Shown piece by piece: positions 1 through 6,368 of a stretch of 11,427 nucleotides of DNA. The notes beneath the pieces are model-generated. The model had not been told where the DNA came from. It saw only the letters and a list, made by a program, of their open reading frames with translations, and did no database searches. Each line of letters starts with the position of its first letter. Position 1 is the stretch's first letter. Made by a program: the position numbers and the translations under genes. Origin of the DNA: CAZAYP01 sp964489425 [NCBI: uncultured Verrucomicrobiota bacterium] (GTDB taxonomy: Bacteria; Verrucomicrobiota; Kiritimatiellia; RZYC01); the NCBI GenBank assembly GCA_964489425.1, contig CAZAYP010000122.1:1-11427 (forward strand), in the 5' to 3' direction.

Positions 1-54
1 GTTGTCGCACCCAGTCTCCGCAATATCACGAACCTTATGAAATATCCGGGCTAG
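1..54 (+). CDS. possible 3' end of a CDS from the preceding element (partial)
   Basis: Frame 1 is open from the window edge to a TAG at 52-54, giving the tail VVAPSLRNITNLMKYPG. The stop codon ends at the first G of a strong rho-independent terminator, as expected for the last gene of a unit. The sequence is not similar to the C-terminus of the sigma-like protein that sits at the equivalent place in the next element. Only 17 residues are visible, so the family cannot be named and the frame could be chance. Confidence 0.25.
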   Translation, partial: VVAPSLRNITNLMKYPG

Positions 55-79
55 GGGGAGGTAGAACTCCCCCTTTTTT
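54..79 (+). terminator. rho-independent terminator, right end of preceding element
   Basis: GGGGGAG (54-60), loop GTAGAA, CTCCCCC (67-73) and then six T residues: a perfect 7-bp GC-rich stem with a U-tract on the plus strand. An almost identical structure, with loop GTCGAA, occurs at 9293-9319. It marks the left boundary of the sequence shared between the two right ends. Confidence 0.85.
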
Positions 80-518
80 CGCTGTCATCTAGGGGTAACC
101 CAACCCCTCCGTATCCGCCCACGCTTTTGCAACGCCTTGGCTTTAAATTCGTTGGCCCATGTTTCCGATGACGGGGGTGGCGATGCGAAAAATGGACGGT
201 TTTTTGCAAATGAACGATCCATAAACGCACTGATGGAAAGCGGATGGTTGGCGTGGCGGGGATGATGGGGTGCTTGGCCGGCCATGTTTTCCAGTCAGGG
301 CGGCCATTCTTTTAGCTATTGGAGGAGAAAAAAAACTGCCCAATGGGAGGGGGCGCCGACGTGGTGGGTTCATAGACGATCCGGCGACCTATTTGGACTG
401 TGTGCTTTTTGTGTGCTTTTCTCCCCCACTTTCAGGATGATCAGGCAAGAGCACAAAAACGCCAGCAAGCGCACTTGGCAAAAAGGGCGATACGCACAGA
501 ACCCTTTATTTTATTGGT

Positions 519-540
519 CAAAATGCGGTTTTAGCCGCAT
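519..540 (-). terminator. hairpin beside the att core, possible tRNA terminator (minus strand)
   Basis: ATGCGG (523-528) pairs with CCGCAT (535-540) around a 6-nt loop. Read on the minus strand, the hairpin lies just past the tRNA-Lys 3' end and is followed by TTTG, so it could be a short-tailed terminator carried along with the tRNA fragment. In the second copy (9813-9834) the stem is unchanged while two loop bases differ, which argues that the hairpin itself is conserved. Confidence 0.4.
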
Positions 541-558
541 GAAACAAGGGGGAAAAGG

Positions 559-609
559 TGGTGGATGCTCAGGGACTCGAACCCTGGACCCGCTGATTAA
601 GAGTCAGCT
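559..609 (-). tRNA. tRNA-Lys(CUU) 3' fragment, attachment core (partial, non-functional)
   Basis: On the minus strand this reads as the 3' two-thirds of a tRNA. The anticodon stem GCTGA/TCAGC encloses loop CTCTTAA, giving anticodon CUU (601-599). The variable loop, the T-arm (stem CAGGG/CCCTG, loop TTCGAGT), the 3' acceptor strand AGCATCC, discriminator A and encoded CCA follow. No D-arm or 5' acceptor strand follows at 610 and beyond, so this is not a working tRNA gene. Its position directly before an integrase gene, and its exact repetition at 9853-9903, identify it as an att core made from the 3' end of a tRNA-Lys gene. Confidence 0.9.
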
Positions 610-734
610 ATAACAATGCTTAACATGTTGAACATCAACGCTATTATATTTGTTGTATATTTTATGTTTAACTTGTAGGAGTCCCGGCGCTATATTGTAC
701 GCAGATAGACGCGATGAAGCGAAGGGAAGAAATC
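610..734 (+). promoter_or_regulatory. AT-rich att arm / integrase 1 promoter region
   Basis: The sequence between the att core and the integrase start is much more AT-rich than its surroundings up to about 680. It contains AACATGTT (622-629) overlapping the dyad TGTTGAACA (626-634), and -10-like motifs TATTAT (642-647) and TATATT (656-661) without a good -35. It is not similar to the equivalent region of the next element. Likely roles are the integrase promoter and arm-type recombinase or excisionase binding sites; this is inferred from position. Confidence 0.4.
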
Positions 735-2039
735 ATGAAAAATCGAACTGGGTGTCTGGTAAAGCGAGGCGAACGCTACTACTGCCGCTGGACCGTTGAC
801 AGCAAGATATTCGTGCGCCGCCTGCTCGATGACCAAGGCCGACCCATCACCGAGAAAAAGCAGGCCATCATCGCGCAGGAGAAGTTGATGGCGCCGTTTG
901 CCAAAGCCAGTGAGGTCGAGGCATTGGAAGCGATTGCTGGACGATTGGCGGGGCGTAAGGCGGAGCTTGAAGCCGTGAAAGACCAAATGCTTACACCACT
1001 GCTACTAAAAGACGCATGGGCCACTTACGTCGATTCCAGTGAGCGCCCTCAGTCCGGCAAGGCCACGCTGAAGCAGTACCAGGCCGAGTTCACCCGCTTT
1101 ATCGCCTGGATGGGACGGCAATTCCCGGACAAACAAACCTTGCGCGACGTGAGCAACGAAATGGCCAAGGCCTACGCCGACGATTTGCGGCAGGCCAACG
1201 TCAGTCCTAGCACTTTTAACCAGCACATCGGTTTTCTGCGCTTGTTGTGGAAAACGCTCAACGCGCCTGCCAACCTCGCCGGTGTCAATCCTTGGGCATC
1301 GATCCACCGCATGGAACAGCGCGACCGACTGGCACGGCGGCATGAGGCCCTCACTCAGGACGATTTCGACGCCATCCTCGCCACCGTCCCCGCAACCGAC
1401 GCCGACTACCGGGACCTGTTCATCGCGCTTGCCATGACAGGCCAGAGGTTGGTGGACGTGGTCATGATGCCCTGGCGCGCCATTGACCTGAAGCGCGGGG
1501 TCATTACGCTGGCACCCCGCAAGACGATCAGGACGGGAAAGGAGGTCTACATCCCCCTCCTGCCGCCCATGCGGACTATGCTGGCAAATCGCCTGAGGTC
1601 CGGCGAGCTGGTGTTCCCCGGCCTGGCCGCTGCTTACCAAACTGATTCCAGCGCCATCCCCAAACGCATCAAGGCGATCTTCCAACGGGCCGGGTTGAGC
1701 ACGAGCAAGAGCGTCAATGGGCGTAATCATCCGGCCTTATCGGCGCACAGCTTCCGGCATTTCTTTGTGTCCGCTGCTCGTGCCGTTGGGATTCCAGACG
1801 CCGTGATCAAGTCCATAACTGGGCACGCCGGCGACGGCATGGTGGAACACTACAGTCACTTCACCCCGGCGCTGGCGTCCGCTCTTGCCGGCAGGGTTGC
1901 GCACCTACCAGCCCTTCCTGGGGCCAAGGAACCGTTACCAGCATGGGCGCGGGATGAAATTGGGGGGCTGGCGCAACGACTCACCCCCCAAACCATCGCT
2001 GATGTTAAGGCGCGGCTGTTGGCCATGGTTTCCGTCTAA
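735..2039 (+). CDS. tyrosine-type site-specific recombinase (integrase 1)
   Basis: A 434-aa tyrosine recombinase that would cut and rejoin DNA at the tRNA-Lys core. The N-terminal part (about 1-80) looks like a small arm-binding domain, followed by a SAM-like core-binding domain (about 90-190, with the SPSTFNQHI motif) and a catalytic domain (about 200-385). The catalytic residues are all present: Arg238 in TGQRLVDV, Lys263 in APRKT, His338-x-x-Arg341 in HSFRH, His364 in TGHAG and nucleophile Tyr373 in VEHYSHF. I chose ATG 735 because AAGGGA (722-727) lies 7 nt upstream; the in-frame ATG at 714 has no ribosome binding site. It sits immediately beside the att core. The product is clearly related to, but well diverged from, integrase 2 at 10007-11305, consistent with two elements using one target. 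Confidence 0.95.
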   Translation: MKNRTGCLVKRGERYYCRWTVDSKIFVRRLLDDQGRPITEKKQAIIAQEKLMAPFAKASEVEALEAIAGRLAGRKAELEAVKDQMLTPLLLKDAWATYVDSSERPQSGKATLKQYQAEFTRFIAWMGRQFPDKQTLRDVSNEMAKAYADDLRQANVSPSTFNQHIGFLRLLWKTLNAPANLAGVNPWASIHRMEQRDRLARRHEALTQDDFDAILATVPATDADYRDLFIALAMTGQRLVDVVMMPWRAIDLKRGVITLAPRKTIRTGKEVYIPLLPPMRTMLANRLRSGELVFPGLAAAYQTDSSAIPKRIKAIFQRAGLSTSKSVNGRNHPALSAHSFRHFFVSAARAVGIPDAVIKSITGHAGDGMVEHYSHFTPALASALAGRVAHLPALPGAKEPLPAWARDEIGGLAQRLTPQTIADVKARLLAMVSV

Positions 2040-2071
2040 ACTGACATGCGATGGGCAGTTGATGCCAAAAT

Positions 2072-2380
2072 TCAATTTGGACCGGCGATCAGTTTTTCAA
2101 CGTCGCTAAGCCTGTATCCGCACCCACGTTGTCTTCCTGGCAGTGTGACGCGCTCTAATGTTCCCGCCGCGCCCAGCTGATCAACCAAACGAGTCGAATA
2201 CCCCAATCTACGAGCCACCTCCTGTCGTTTGATTATGCGGGTCTCGCTTGGCGTATTCATCGCGGGCGTTTGGTTCAACTCGGCCATAAACATCATTCGT
2301 TCTTTTTTTGTCAGGCCGGCGAATGCCATCTTAGCCATGGTCAGCCTGTTGCTTTCGTTGTCACTATTAATATCCTGCAT
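2072..2380 (-). CDS. small HTH protein, AlpA/excisionase-like
   Basis: A 102-aa basic protein. Residues about 49-98 (from RIIKRQEVARRLGYS to LSDVEKLIA) form a winged HTH of the MerR/AlpA (HTH_17) type, in which a helix-turn-helix for partner or site choice is followed by a short wing with GYRLSDVE. The N-terminal half is polar and unassigned. Such proteins usually act as recombination directionality factors or transcription regulators of integrative elements. The gene converges on the integrase gene with 32 bp between stop codons. The AGGA of TTAGGA ends 9 nt before ATG 2380, and a stronger AGGAGGAGGG lies further upstream. It lies downstream of the rep operon on the same strand. Excisionase is the favoured role; a repressor is the alternative. 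Confidence 0.7.
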   Translation of the reverse strand: MQDINSDNESNRLTMAKMAFAGLTKKERMMFMAELNQTPAMNTPSETRIIKRQEVARRLGYSTRLVDQLGAAGTLERVTLPGRQRGCGYRLSDVEKLIAGPN

Positions 2381-2419
2381 CTCATAATTCCTAAGCCCTC
2401 CTCCTATGTTGTAATTTAA

Positions 2420-2459
2420 CCGCCAGCCTGGGCGTGTTGGCCGGGCGGCGTTGTTTTTT
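2420..2459 (+). terminator. terminator-like hairpin, plus-strand polarity
   Basis: CCGCC (2420-2424) pairs with GGCGG (2444-2448), with an imperfect inner GCC/GGC pairing, and is followed by GTTGTTTTTT. The U-tract is on the plus strand, so it would stop rightward transcripts that read through the integrase and HTH genes, not the leftward rep operon. The long loop lowers confidence. Confidence 0.4.
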
Positions 2460-2496
2460 ATATTCCCACAGGGGATTCATGTTCATTTCGCCGCCA

Positions 2497-3219
2497 TCAG
2501 GTCGTCGATGTCGGTCCTATAACAGTTGCACATACATCCTGCCGAACCTGGTTGCTATTGGCTTGCCTGGTTACAAACTCATGCGCCGGGACCGCTACGC
2601 CTTCATGCATATCCCAGACCGTTGATTCGGTCACTACGAGATCCACGCGATATTCAGCCCGAGCCCAATCTGGCCAGCCAATCACCTGTTGGGCGTCCGA
2701 GCCGATGCCGATGACAGGAGCGTTTAGCATGCCAGGGATATCTTGTAGGCGGTCCAATGTTTCAGCCGTGCGAGCCTGGTCGAAGCTGTACACCGCCCCA
2801 CGATCTGGATCAAAGCCCAGGAAGGCCACTAGAATGATCTGTGGCGGGCCGGAGGCGGGGCGGGCGCCTGGGGACAAGGGGTCGATCCTCAAAACGATCC
2901 TATGATCGTTAAAACGGCTTCTGGAGCGATTTTCAGGACCCAGTTCGAAAATGACGGGATTATGGCTGTCTGGAATAAGAAGATGGTGCGGGCTGTCCAG
3001 GATGGCCTCACGGACAGGACCAAGGGAAGCATCACGCATGACCAGGATGTTCCGGGGCGAGGTCAGCAGGGAAAGCAGGTTCAGGGCGGCTTTAGCAGCG
3101 GTTTTGAACGAGGGATGTTGGCCCGGTAGTGGATGGCGCTGGTAAGCCAGGACGCCAGCGCGCCGCATTTGGGCTTGGACCTGCTGCGTCAACATGGATT
3201 CGGTGATGGTGGGGTTCAT
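2497..3219 (-). CDS. MTHFS/5-formyl-THF cyclo-ligase-fold-like protein coupled to Rep
   Basis: A 240-aa protein with no signal peptide or membrane segment. Its pattern recalls the methenyltetrahydrofolate synthetase (5-formyl-THF cyclo-ligase) superfamily, especially MTHFSD-like members. There is an N-terminal helix, then QHPSFKTAAKAALNLLSLL (about 34-52), a strand and VREAIL (69-74), LLIPDS (80-85), then IILVAFLGFD (128-137) and, near the end, APVIGIGSDAQQV and RVDLVVTEST (167-200). The glycine-rich ATP loop expected after the FD motif of true cyclo-ligases is replaced by AVYSFDQARTAETL, so folate activity is doubtful. ATG 3219 overlaps the rep stop codon (ATGA), with AGAGG upstream, so translation is probably coupled to Rep. 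The family call is from remembered patterns and is moderate; the function is unknown and may relate to element replication. Confidence 0.5.
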   Translation of the reverse strand: MNPTITESMLTQQVQAQMRRAGVLAYQRHPLPGQHPSFKTAAKAALNLLSLLTSPRNILVMRDASLGPVREAILDSPHHLLIPDSHNPVIFELGPENRSRSRFNDHRIVLRIDPLSPGARPASGPPQIILVAFLGFDPDRGAVYSFDQARTAETLDRLQDIPGMLNAPVIGIGSDAQQVIGWPDWARAEYRVDLVVTESTVWDMHEGVAVPAHEFVTRQANSNQVRQDVCATVIGPTSTT

Positions 3220-4190
3220 GATGGCCTCTGTGTTTCGATCCCAGCAGTGTCCAAGCCCCGGCGGGCGCTAGCTGTCCCAAGGCCGTCCAAGGCCGGCCCA
3301 GTGACAGGCGCATCGGGGCAAGGGACGGGGCTGTTCTCGATATGGGCTACGCTGCGCTCCGCCCAAGAACGAGGTGGAGTAGGAACAACCACCTGTTTTG
3401 GGTTGTAGTCCAGCAGGGTGCCAGCGGGGAAAATGAGGCTGCCGTGAACTTGAACTACATCTGAGGTTGATGAGGAATTCCAGCGATAACCCGAATCGGA
3501 TTTGGGCTTGTCAGTGGAACGGCCAGCAACATCAAGAGCCAGACCTTTGGAATAATGGAGCCTTTTACCAGCACCAGTTCGACGGCTGAATAGGTAGTTT
3601 TTCACCAAATAGGCGGCCATGCCATCAGTATTGTTGACGGGCCGCACATCAACCTCGAAGGCATGGGTGATGAGGAACCATCGATTTTTTAGCTGTTTGC
3701 GGGTGACTGGGCAGTTGGTGATGATGTGGAGGTGGGTGTCGGCAGCACTACGGCCACCCAGTACCCAAATATATTGGGAGGCAGGGTGGCTATGAACGAG
3801 CGAGCGCCATAGGGATGCAAAGGCTTTTTTGATGAGGCTGGGACGTTCATCAGGTGGGGAGTCAGGCGGCAGGGTCAGGGTGATGAAGGTAAGCAGGTGA
3901 TGTTGATTGATGGCAGCGACGATGGAGTTGAACAGCAAGGTGGCTTTGAGGCGGCCACAGGTAAGGCAGGACCAGCGACCACATGGGAGGTGTTTGTAGA
4001 TGTGAGTGCCGTTGTTGAGGACTCTATGCAGGCTGCCAGAAGAACGGGAATGGGCGCAGTCGAAGGTGGAGAAGTGGTTATATAGATGTAGAATATAATC
4101 TAGCCCCCCACGCCGGCTATCGTTCAGGCCGAGCTTGGGCAGGTCGGTGGTGATGGGGGAACTGTTACCAAAATCTGTTTTTTTTATCAT
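3216..4190 (-). CDS. HUH-type rolling-circle replication initiator (Rep)
   Basis: A 324-aa protein with the layout of phage and plasmid rolling-circle initiators. A cysteine cluster C-x4-C-x2-C (residues 70, 75, 78) precedes motif 1 (FITLTL, about 102-107). Motif 2 is the metal-binding His-hydrophobic-His in DTHLHIITN (His153 and His155). Motif 3 is MAAYLVKNY, with candidate nucleophile Tyr194 or Tyr199 and Lys197. Such enzymes nick one strand at the origin and become covalently attached to its 5' end. The C-terminal 90 residues are low-complexity and Pro-rich. I chose ATG 4190 because GGAGG precedes it by 4 nt; the frame is open upstream to 4271 without a better start. It overlaps the next gene by 4 nt. 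Its start lies in a 47-bp dyad (4188-4234). A Rep plus an integrase suggests the excised circle replicates. Confidence 0.85.
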   Translation of the reverse strand: MIKKTDFGNSSPITTDLPKLGLNDSRRGGLDYILHLYNHFSTFDCAHSRSSGSLHRVLNNGTHIYKHLPCGRWSCLTCGRLKATLLFNSIVAAINQHHLLTFITLTLPPDSPPDERPSLIKKAFASLWRSLVHSHPASQYIWVLGGRSAADTHLHIITNCPVTRKQLKNRWFLITHAFEVDVRPVNNTDGMAAYLVKNYLFSRRTGAGKRLHYSKGLALDVAGRSTDKPKSDSGYRWNSSSTSDVVQVHGSLIFPAGTLLDYNPKQVVVPTPPRSWAERSVAHIENSPVPCPDAPVTGPALDGLGTASARRGLDTAGIETQRPS

Positions 4191-4234
4191 ACAACCTCCA
4201 GCAACAACCCGTGCTCGGGGGCGGAAGTTGTATG
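4188..4234 (-). promoter_or_regulatory. dyad over rep start: SD/AUG-sequestering hairpin or Rep origin/operator
   Basis: On the minus strand CATACAACTTCC (4234-4223) can pair with GGAGGTTGTATG (4199-4188). That is 12 bp with one G-U pair, and it covers both the Shine-Dalgarno GGAGG and the AUG of rep. The 23-nt loop contains a second small hairpin, CCCG AGCA CGGG (4219-4208). In RNA this would hide the rep start. As DNA it is also a plausible Rep binding or nicking site, since rolling-circle origins are often hairpins at the rep gene. The sequence alone cannot separate the two. Confidence 0.6.
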
Positions 4235-4666
4235 TATTCGCAGCCGGATGCCAAACCGACTGAGGGACCATTACGCTGCCCAGGCGATGAATGCCCGATC
4301 TCAGGCATTTGTTATATATTACACGCGCACCGCAGAACTGTTAAATGCCCATCCATTCCCAAGTGGACGCCAGCCTGCACGTGGAGATAGCTGGTCGGGT
4401 ACACGATTGGCCACGAGGGCGATGCGTCAAGCAGTGCTGGTCAATACGACCATTCCTCGTGACTGACAGGCAGCCGGTTCAACCTGGCCCTGGCCGTGCG
4501 CCAGTTGGGCAGGTGACGGTCCAGCTGCTCGATGAAGCCTGGCCCATGGGATCGCCACCACCCAGGATGCGGATGCGCTGGGGAACACGCTCCTGGCTTT
4601 TGCGATGCTCATCAGCCATACGCTATAGTCGCTGAGAGATCTGCTGGAAATAGCGACGGAGCAGAG
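4235..4666. other. gap between rep and abiE, no intact gene
   Basis: No reading frame here has a start with a ribosome binding site and a family I recognise. A dyad AATGCC/GGCATT with an 8-nt loop lies at 4290-4309, upstream of rep. On the plus strand at about 4555-4665, one frame reads protein-like (ATTQDADALGNTLLAF and, after a TAG, SLRDLLEIATEQS). This may be a decayed coding remnant but could be chance. The rep promoter and the replication origin are the most likely contents of the left part. Confidence 0.4.
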
Positions 4667-4698
4667 TTGACATGTCATAAAATTACATATAAATATGT
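4667..4698 (+). promoter_or_regulatory. abiE promoter with two operator-like dyads
   Basis: A consensus -35 TTGACA (4667-4672) is followed, 17 bp later, by a -10-like TAAATA (4690-4695), or TATAAA at 4688 with 15-bp spacing. The perfect palindrome TGACATGTCA (4668-4677) overlaps the -35, and ACATAT-AA-ATATGT (4685-4698) covers the -10. AbiEi-type antitoxins are known to repress their own promoter by binding inverted repeats, so these are good operator candidates. Transcription would start near 4702, the antitoxin ATG itself. Confidence 0.6.
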
Positions 4699-4701
4699 GG
4701 C

Positions 4702-5337
4702 ATGAAACGTAGGGATAATATAATCTATTCAGTTGATAGCAAGGTTATTAGCAGAATATATGGCATGGGTAGGGGTTCCGTATTCTCTCCGTCACGTTTC
4801 GTGGATCTGGGCAGCCGTGCGGCCGTAGCGACTGCTCTGAAACGGTACAAACAGGCCGGCATCATCCGACAACTGGCCAGAGGGATATACGATTATCCCC
4901 GTCAAGACCCCCAATTCGGCCCCCTCCTTCCCGCTCCGGATACCGTGGCCCAAGCGCTTGCCGGACGCGATGCCGTGAAGCTGCAACCCTCAGGGGCTTA
5001 TGCCGCCAACCTGCTGGGGTTGTCCGACCAGGTGCCCATGAAGTTGGCTTATCTAACCAACGGCCGGCCGCGTACCATCCAACTGGGCCGGCAACAGATC
5101 ATCCTGCGCCAGACCACGGCGCGGAACATGGCTACCGCCGGCCGGATCAGCGGCACGATCATTCAGGCCCTACGGCATCTCGGTCAGCGCCACGTGGATG
5201 GCCGGGTCATGGCCGCGCTCCGGCGCCAAATCAAAGCCGCCGACAAGCAAACCATCCGCAAAGACCTGCGCTATGCCCCGGCCTGGATCGCGGACATCCT
5301 CCGCAAACTGGTCACCGAGGAACTGGCTCCGTCATGA
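4702..5337 (+). CDS. AbiEi-like antitoxin (DUF6088 family), type IV TA system
   Basis: A 211-aa protein with the hallmarks of the AbiEi/DUF6088 antitoxin family. An N-terminal winged HTH (about 10-70) contains GRGSVFSPSRFVDLGSR and the signature IIRQLARGIYDYPR. The C-terminal part contains LQPSGAYAANLLGLSDQVP (about 94-112), YLTNGRPRTI and a closing Trp-containing segment (PAWIADIL). AbiEi represses the operon and counteracts AbiEii without direct binding (type IV). The stop overlaps the toxin ATG by 4 nt, the usual abiE arrangement. The start is at or next to the predicted transcription start and has no Shine-Dalgarno, so the message may be leaderless. The first 20 codons are markedly AT-rich compared with the rest. 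Confidence 0.85.
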   Translation: MKRRDNIIYSVDSKVISRIYGMGRGSVFSPSRFVDLGSRAAVATALKRYKQAGIIRQLARGIYDYPRQDPQFGPLLPAPDTVAQALAGRDAVKLQPSGAYAANLLGLSDQVPMKLAYLTNGRPRTIQLGRQQIILRQTTARNMATAGRISGTIIQALRHLGQRHVDGRVMAALRRQIKAADKQTIRKDLRYAPAWIADILRKLVTEELAPS

Positions 5338-6368
5338 ACGACTTCGTGCAGGCCGGCGCGGATCGGCGCCAGGTGGTTTGCCAACGCGCCGGTGAAGTGC
5401 TGGGCCTGTCGCCGCCGAGCATCGAAAAGGATTTCTGGGTCTGCTGGACGCTCTGGCAGTTGTTCGCGCTGCCGACCTGGGGCCAGGCGCTGACCTTCAA
5501 AGGCGGCACATCGCTCTCCAAGGCCTGGGGCTTAATCCAACGGTTTTCAGAAGACATCGACATCGTGCTGGATCGCCACGCGCTGGGCTATGCGGAAGGT
5601 GGGCCTGAGAGCGGCAAGCAACGCCGCAAGCGTCTGGACGCCCTGAAAAGCTCGGTCCAAAGCGCCGTCCAGAAACAGATCCTGCCGATGCTGCGGGACT
5701 GTTTTCGTTCAGCCATGCCGCCGGACATCACATGGGAGATCGAACCCGATCCCGCCGATGCCGACATGCAGACCCTTTTGTTCACGTATCCCTCCGTCTT
5801 CGTTGGGCAGACGGCCTACATCCGGCCCGTGGTCAAGATCGAGATGGGCGCCAGGTCGGACACCGAACCAACCGAAACCGCGGCCATCCGCCCCTATGTG
5901 TTCGATGTACTGAAGCCGGATAGCACGGGCGCGTTCGCCGTACGCGCCGTGGCTGCCCGCCGCACATTCTGGGAAAAGGCCATGCTCCTGCACGAGGAGA
6001 ACCATCGTCCGGCCGGCAGGACCCGGAGAGACCGGCTGGCCCGCCATTACTACGACCTGTGGTGCCTGATCATCAAGGGTGTTGCGGATCAGGCCGTGGC
6101 CGATGCCGGGCTGTTTGAGCGCGTCCTTGCCCACCGCGCCATCTTCTTTCGCCATGCATGGATGGACTACGCCACCATGCGGCGCGGCACGTTGCGCTTG
6201 GTCCCCCCACCGGATCAACGCAAGAACTGGGCTATGGACTACAAGGCCATGGGCACGGAGATGTTCTTCGGGCCGGTGCCTGATTTTGATGAGGTCATGA
6301 ACGTGGTTGGCAATTTCGAACGGCAATTCAACGCGCCGTCAGCCTCTCCATCAACACCGCCAGCATGA
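5334..6368 (+). CDS. AbiEii/AbiGii-family nucleotidyltransferase toxin
   Basis: A 344-aa toxin of the AbiEii family (PF08843), DNA polymerase beta-type nucleotidyltransferases that inhibit growth, in characterised relatives by modifying tRNA 3' ends. Motif I is intact: LTFKGGTSLSKA (about 53-64) followed by RFSEDIDIVLD with Asp74 and Asp76 as metal ligands. Later motifs are also present: VVKIEMGAR (Lys168, Glu170), TFWEKAMLLHEE (211-222) and RLARHYYDLWCL (Arg237 to Asp241). Length is normal for the family and no residue appears broken, so the toxin is predicted active. ATGA coupling to the antitoxin ensures both are made. The 3' end overlaps the minus-strand HsdR-remnant frame by about 40 bp. 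Likely role: abortive phage defence and element maintenance. Confidence 0.9.
   Translation: MNDFVQAGADRRQVVCQRAGEVLGLSPPSIEKDFWVCWTLWQLFALPTWGQALTFKGGTSLSKAWGLIQRFSEDIDIVLDRHALGYAEGGPESGKQRRKRLDALKSSVQSAVQKQILPMLRDCFRSAMPPDITWEIEPDPADADMQTLLFTYPSVFVGQTAYIRPVVKIEMGARSDTEPTETAAIRPYVFDVLKPDSTGAFAVRAVAARRTFWEKAMLLHEENHRPAGRTRRDRLARHYYDLWCLIIKGVADQAVADAGLFERVLAHRAIFFRHAWMDYATMRRGTLRLVPPPDQRKNWAMDYKAMGTEMFFGPVPDFDEVMNVVGNFERQFNAPSASPSTPPA

Larger units (their letters stand above)
54..609. repeat. right-end block of preceding element, direct repeat copy 1
   Basis: This stretch matches 9293-9903 in the same orientation. Positions about 88-261 align to 9328-9501 without gaps at roughly 83% identity by hand. 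The middle (about 265-440) is diverged, and the last part (about 500-609) is again very similar. Positions 543-609 are identical to 9837-9903. I see no convincing gene here: the open frames lack ribosome binding sites or run into tRNA antisense sequence. The block holds a terminator, a conserved segment of unknown role, a hairpin (523-540) and the tRNA-Lys att core. Confidence 0.85.

Noticed and set aside
85-285. Minus-strand 66-aa frame with a similar counterpart at 9325-9573
   Set aside because: The similarity follows from the DNA repeat. No ribosome binding site precedes either start, and substitutions do not favour this frame's silent positions. Kept only as part of the conserved-segment finding.
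559-609. Functional tRNA-Lys gene
   Set aside because: D-arm and 5' acceptor strand are missing at both copies; only the 3' part from the anticodon stem to CCA is present.
284-613. 109-aa plus-strand frame ending in CSGTRTLDPLIKSQL
   Set aside because: The C-terminus is the well-known false translation of the complement of a tRNA 3' half, and there is no ribosome binding site; the rest is intergenic repeat.
1005-1730. 241-aa minus-strand frame
   Set aside because: Lies entirely opposite the intact integrase catalytic domain, has no family signature, and arises from GC-rich third positions.
5709-6326. 205-aa minus-strand frame
   Set aside because: Antisense shadow of the AbiEii toxin, which has all family motifs intact.
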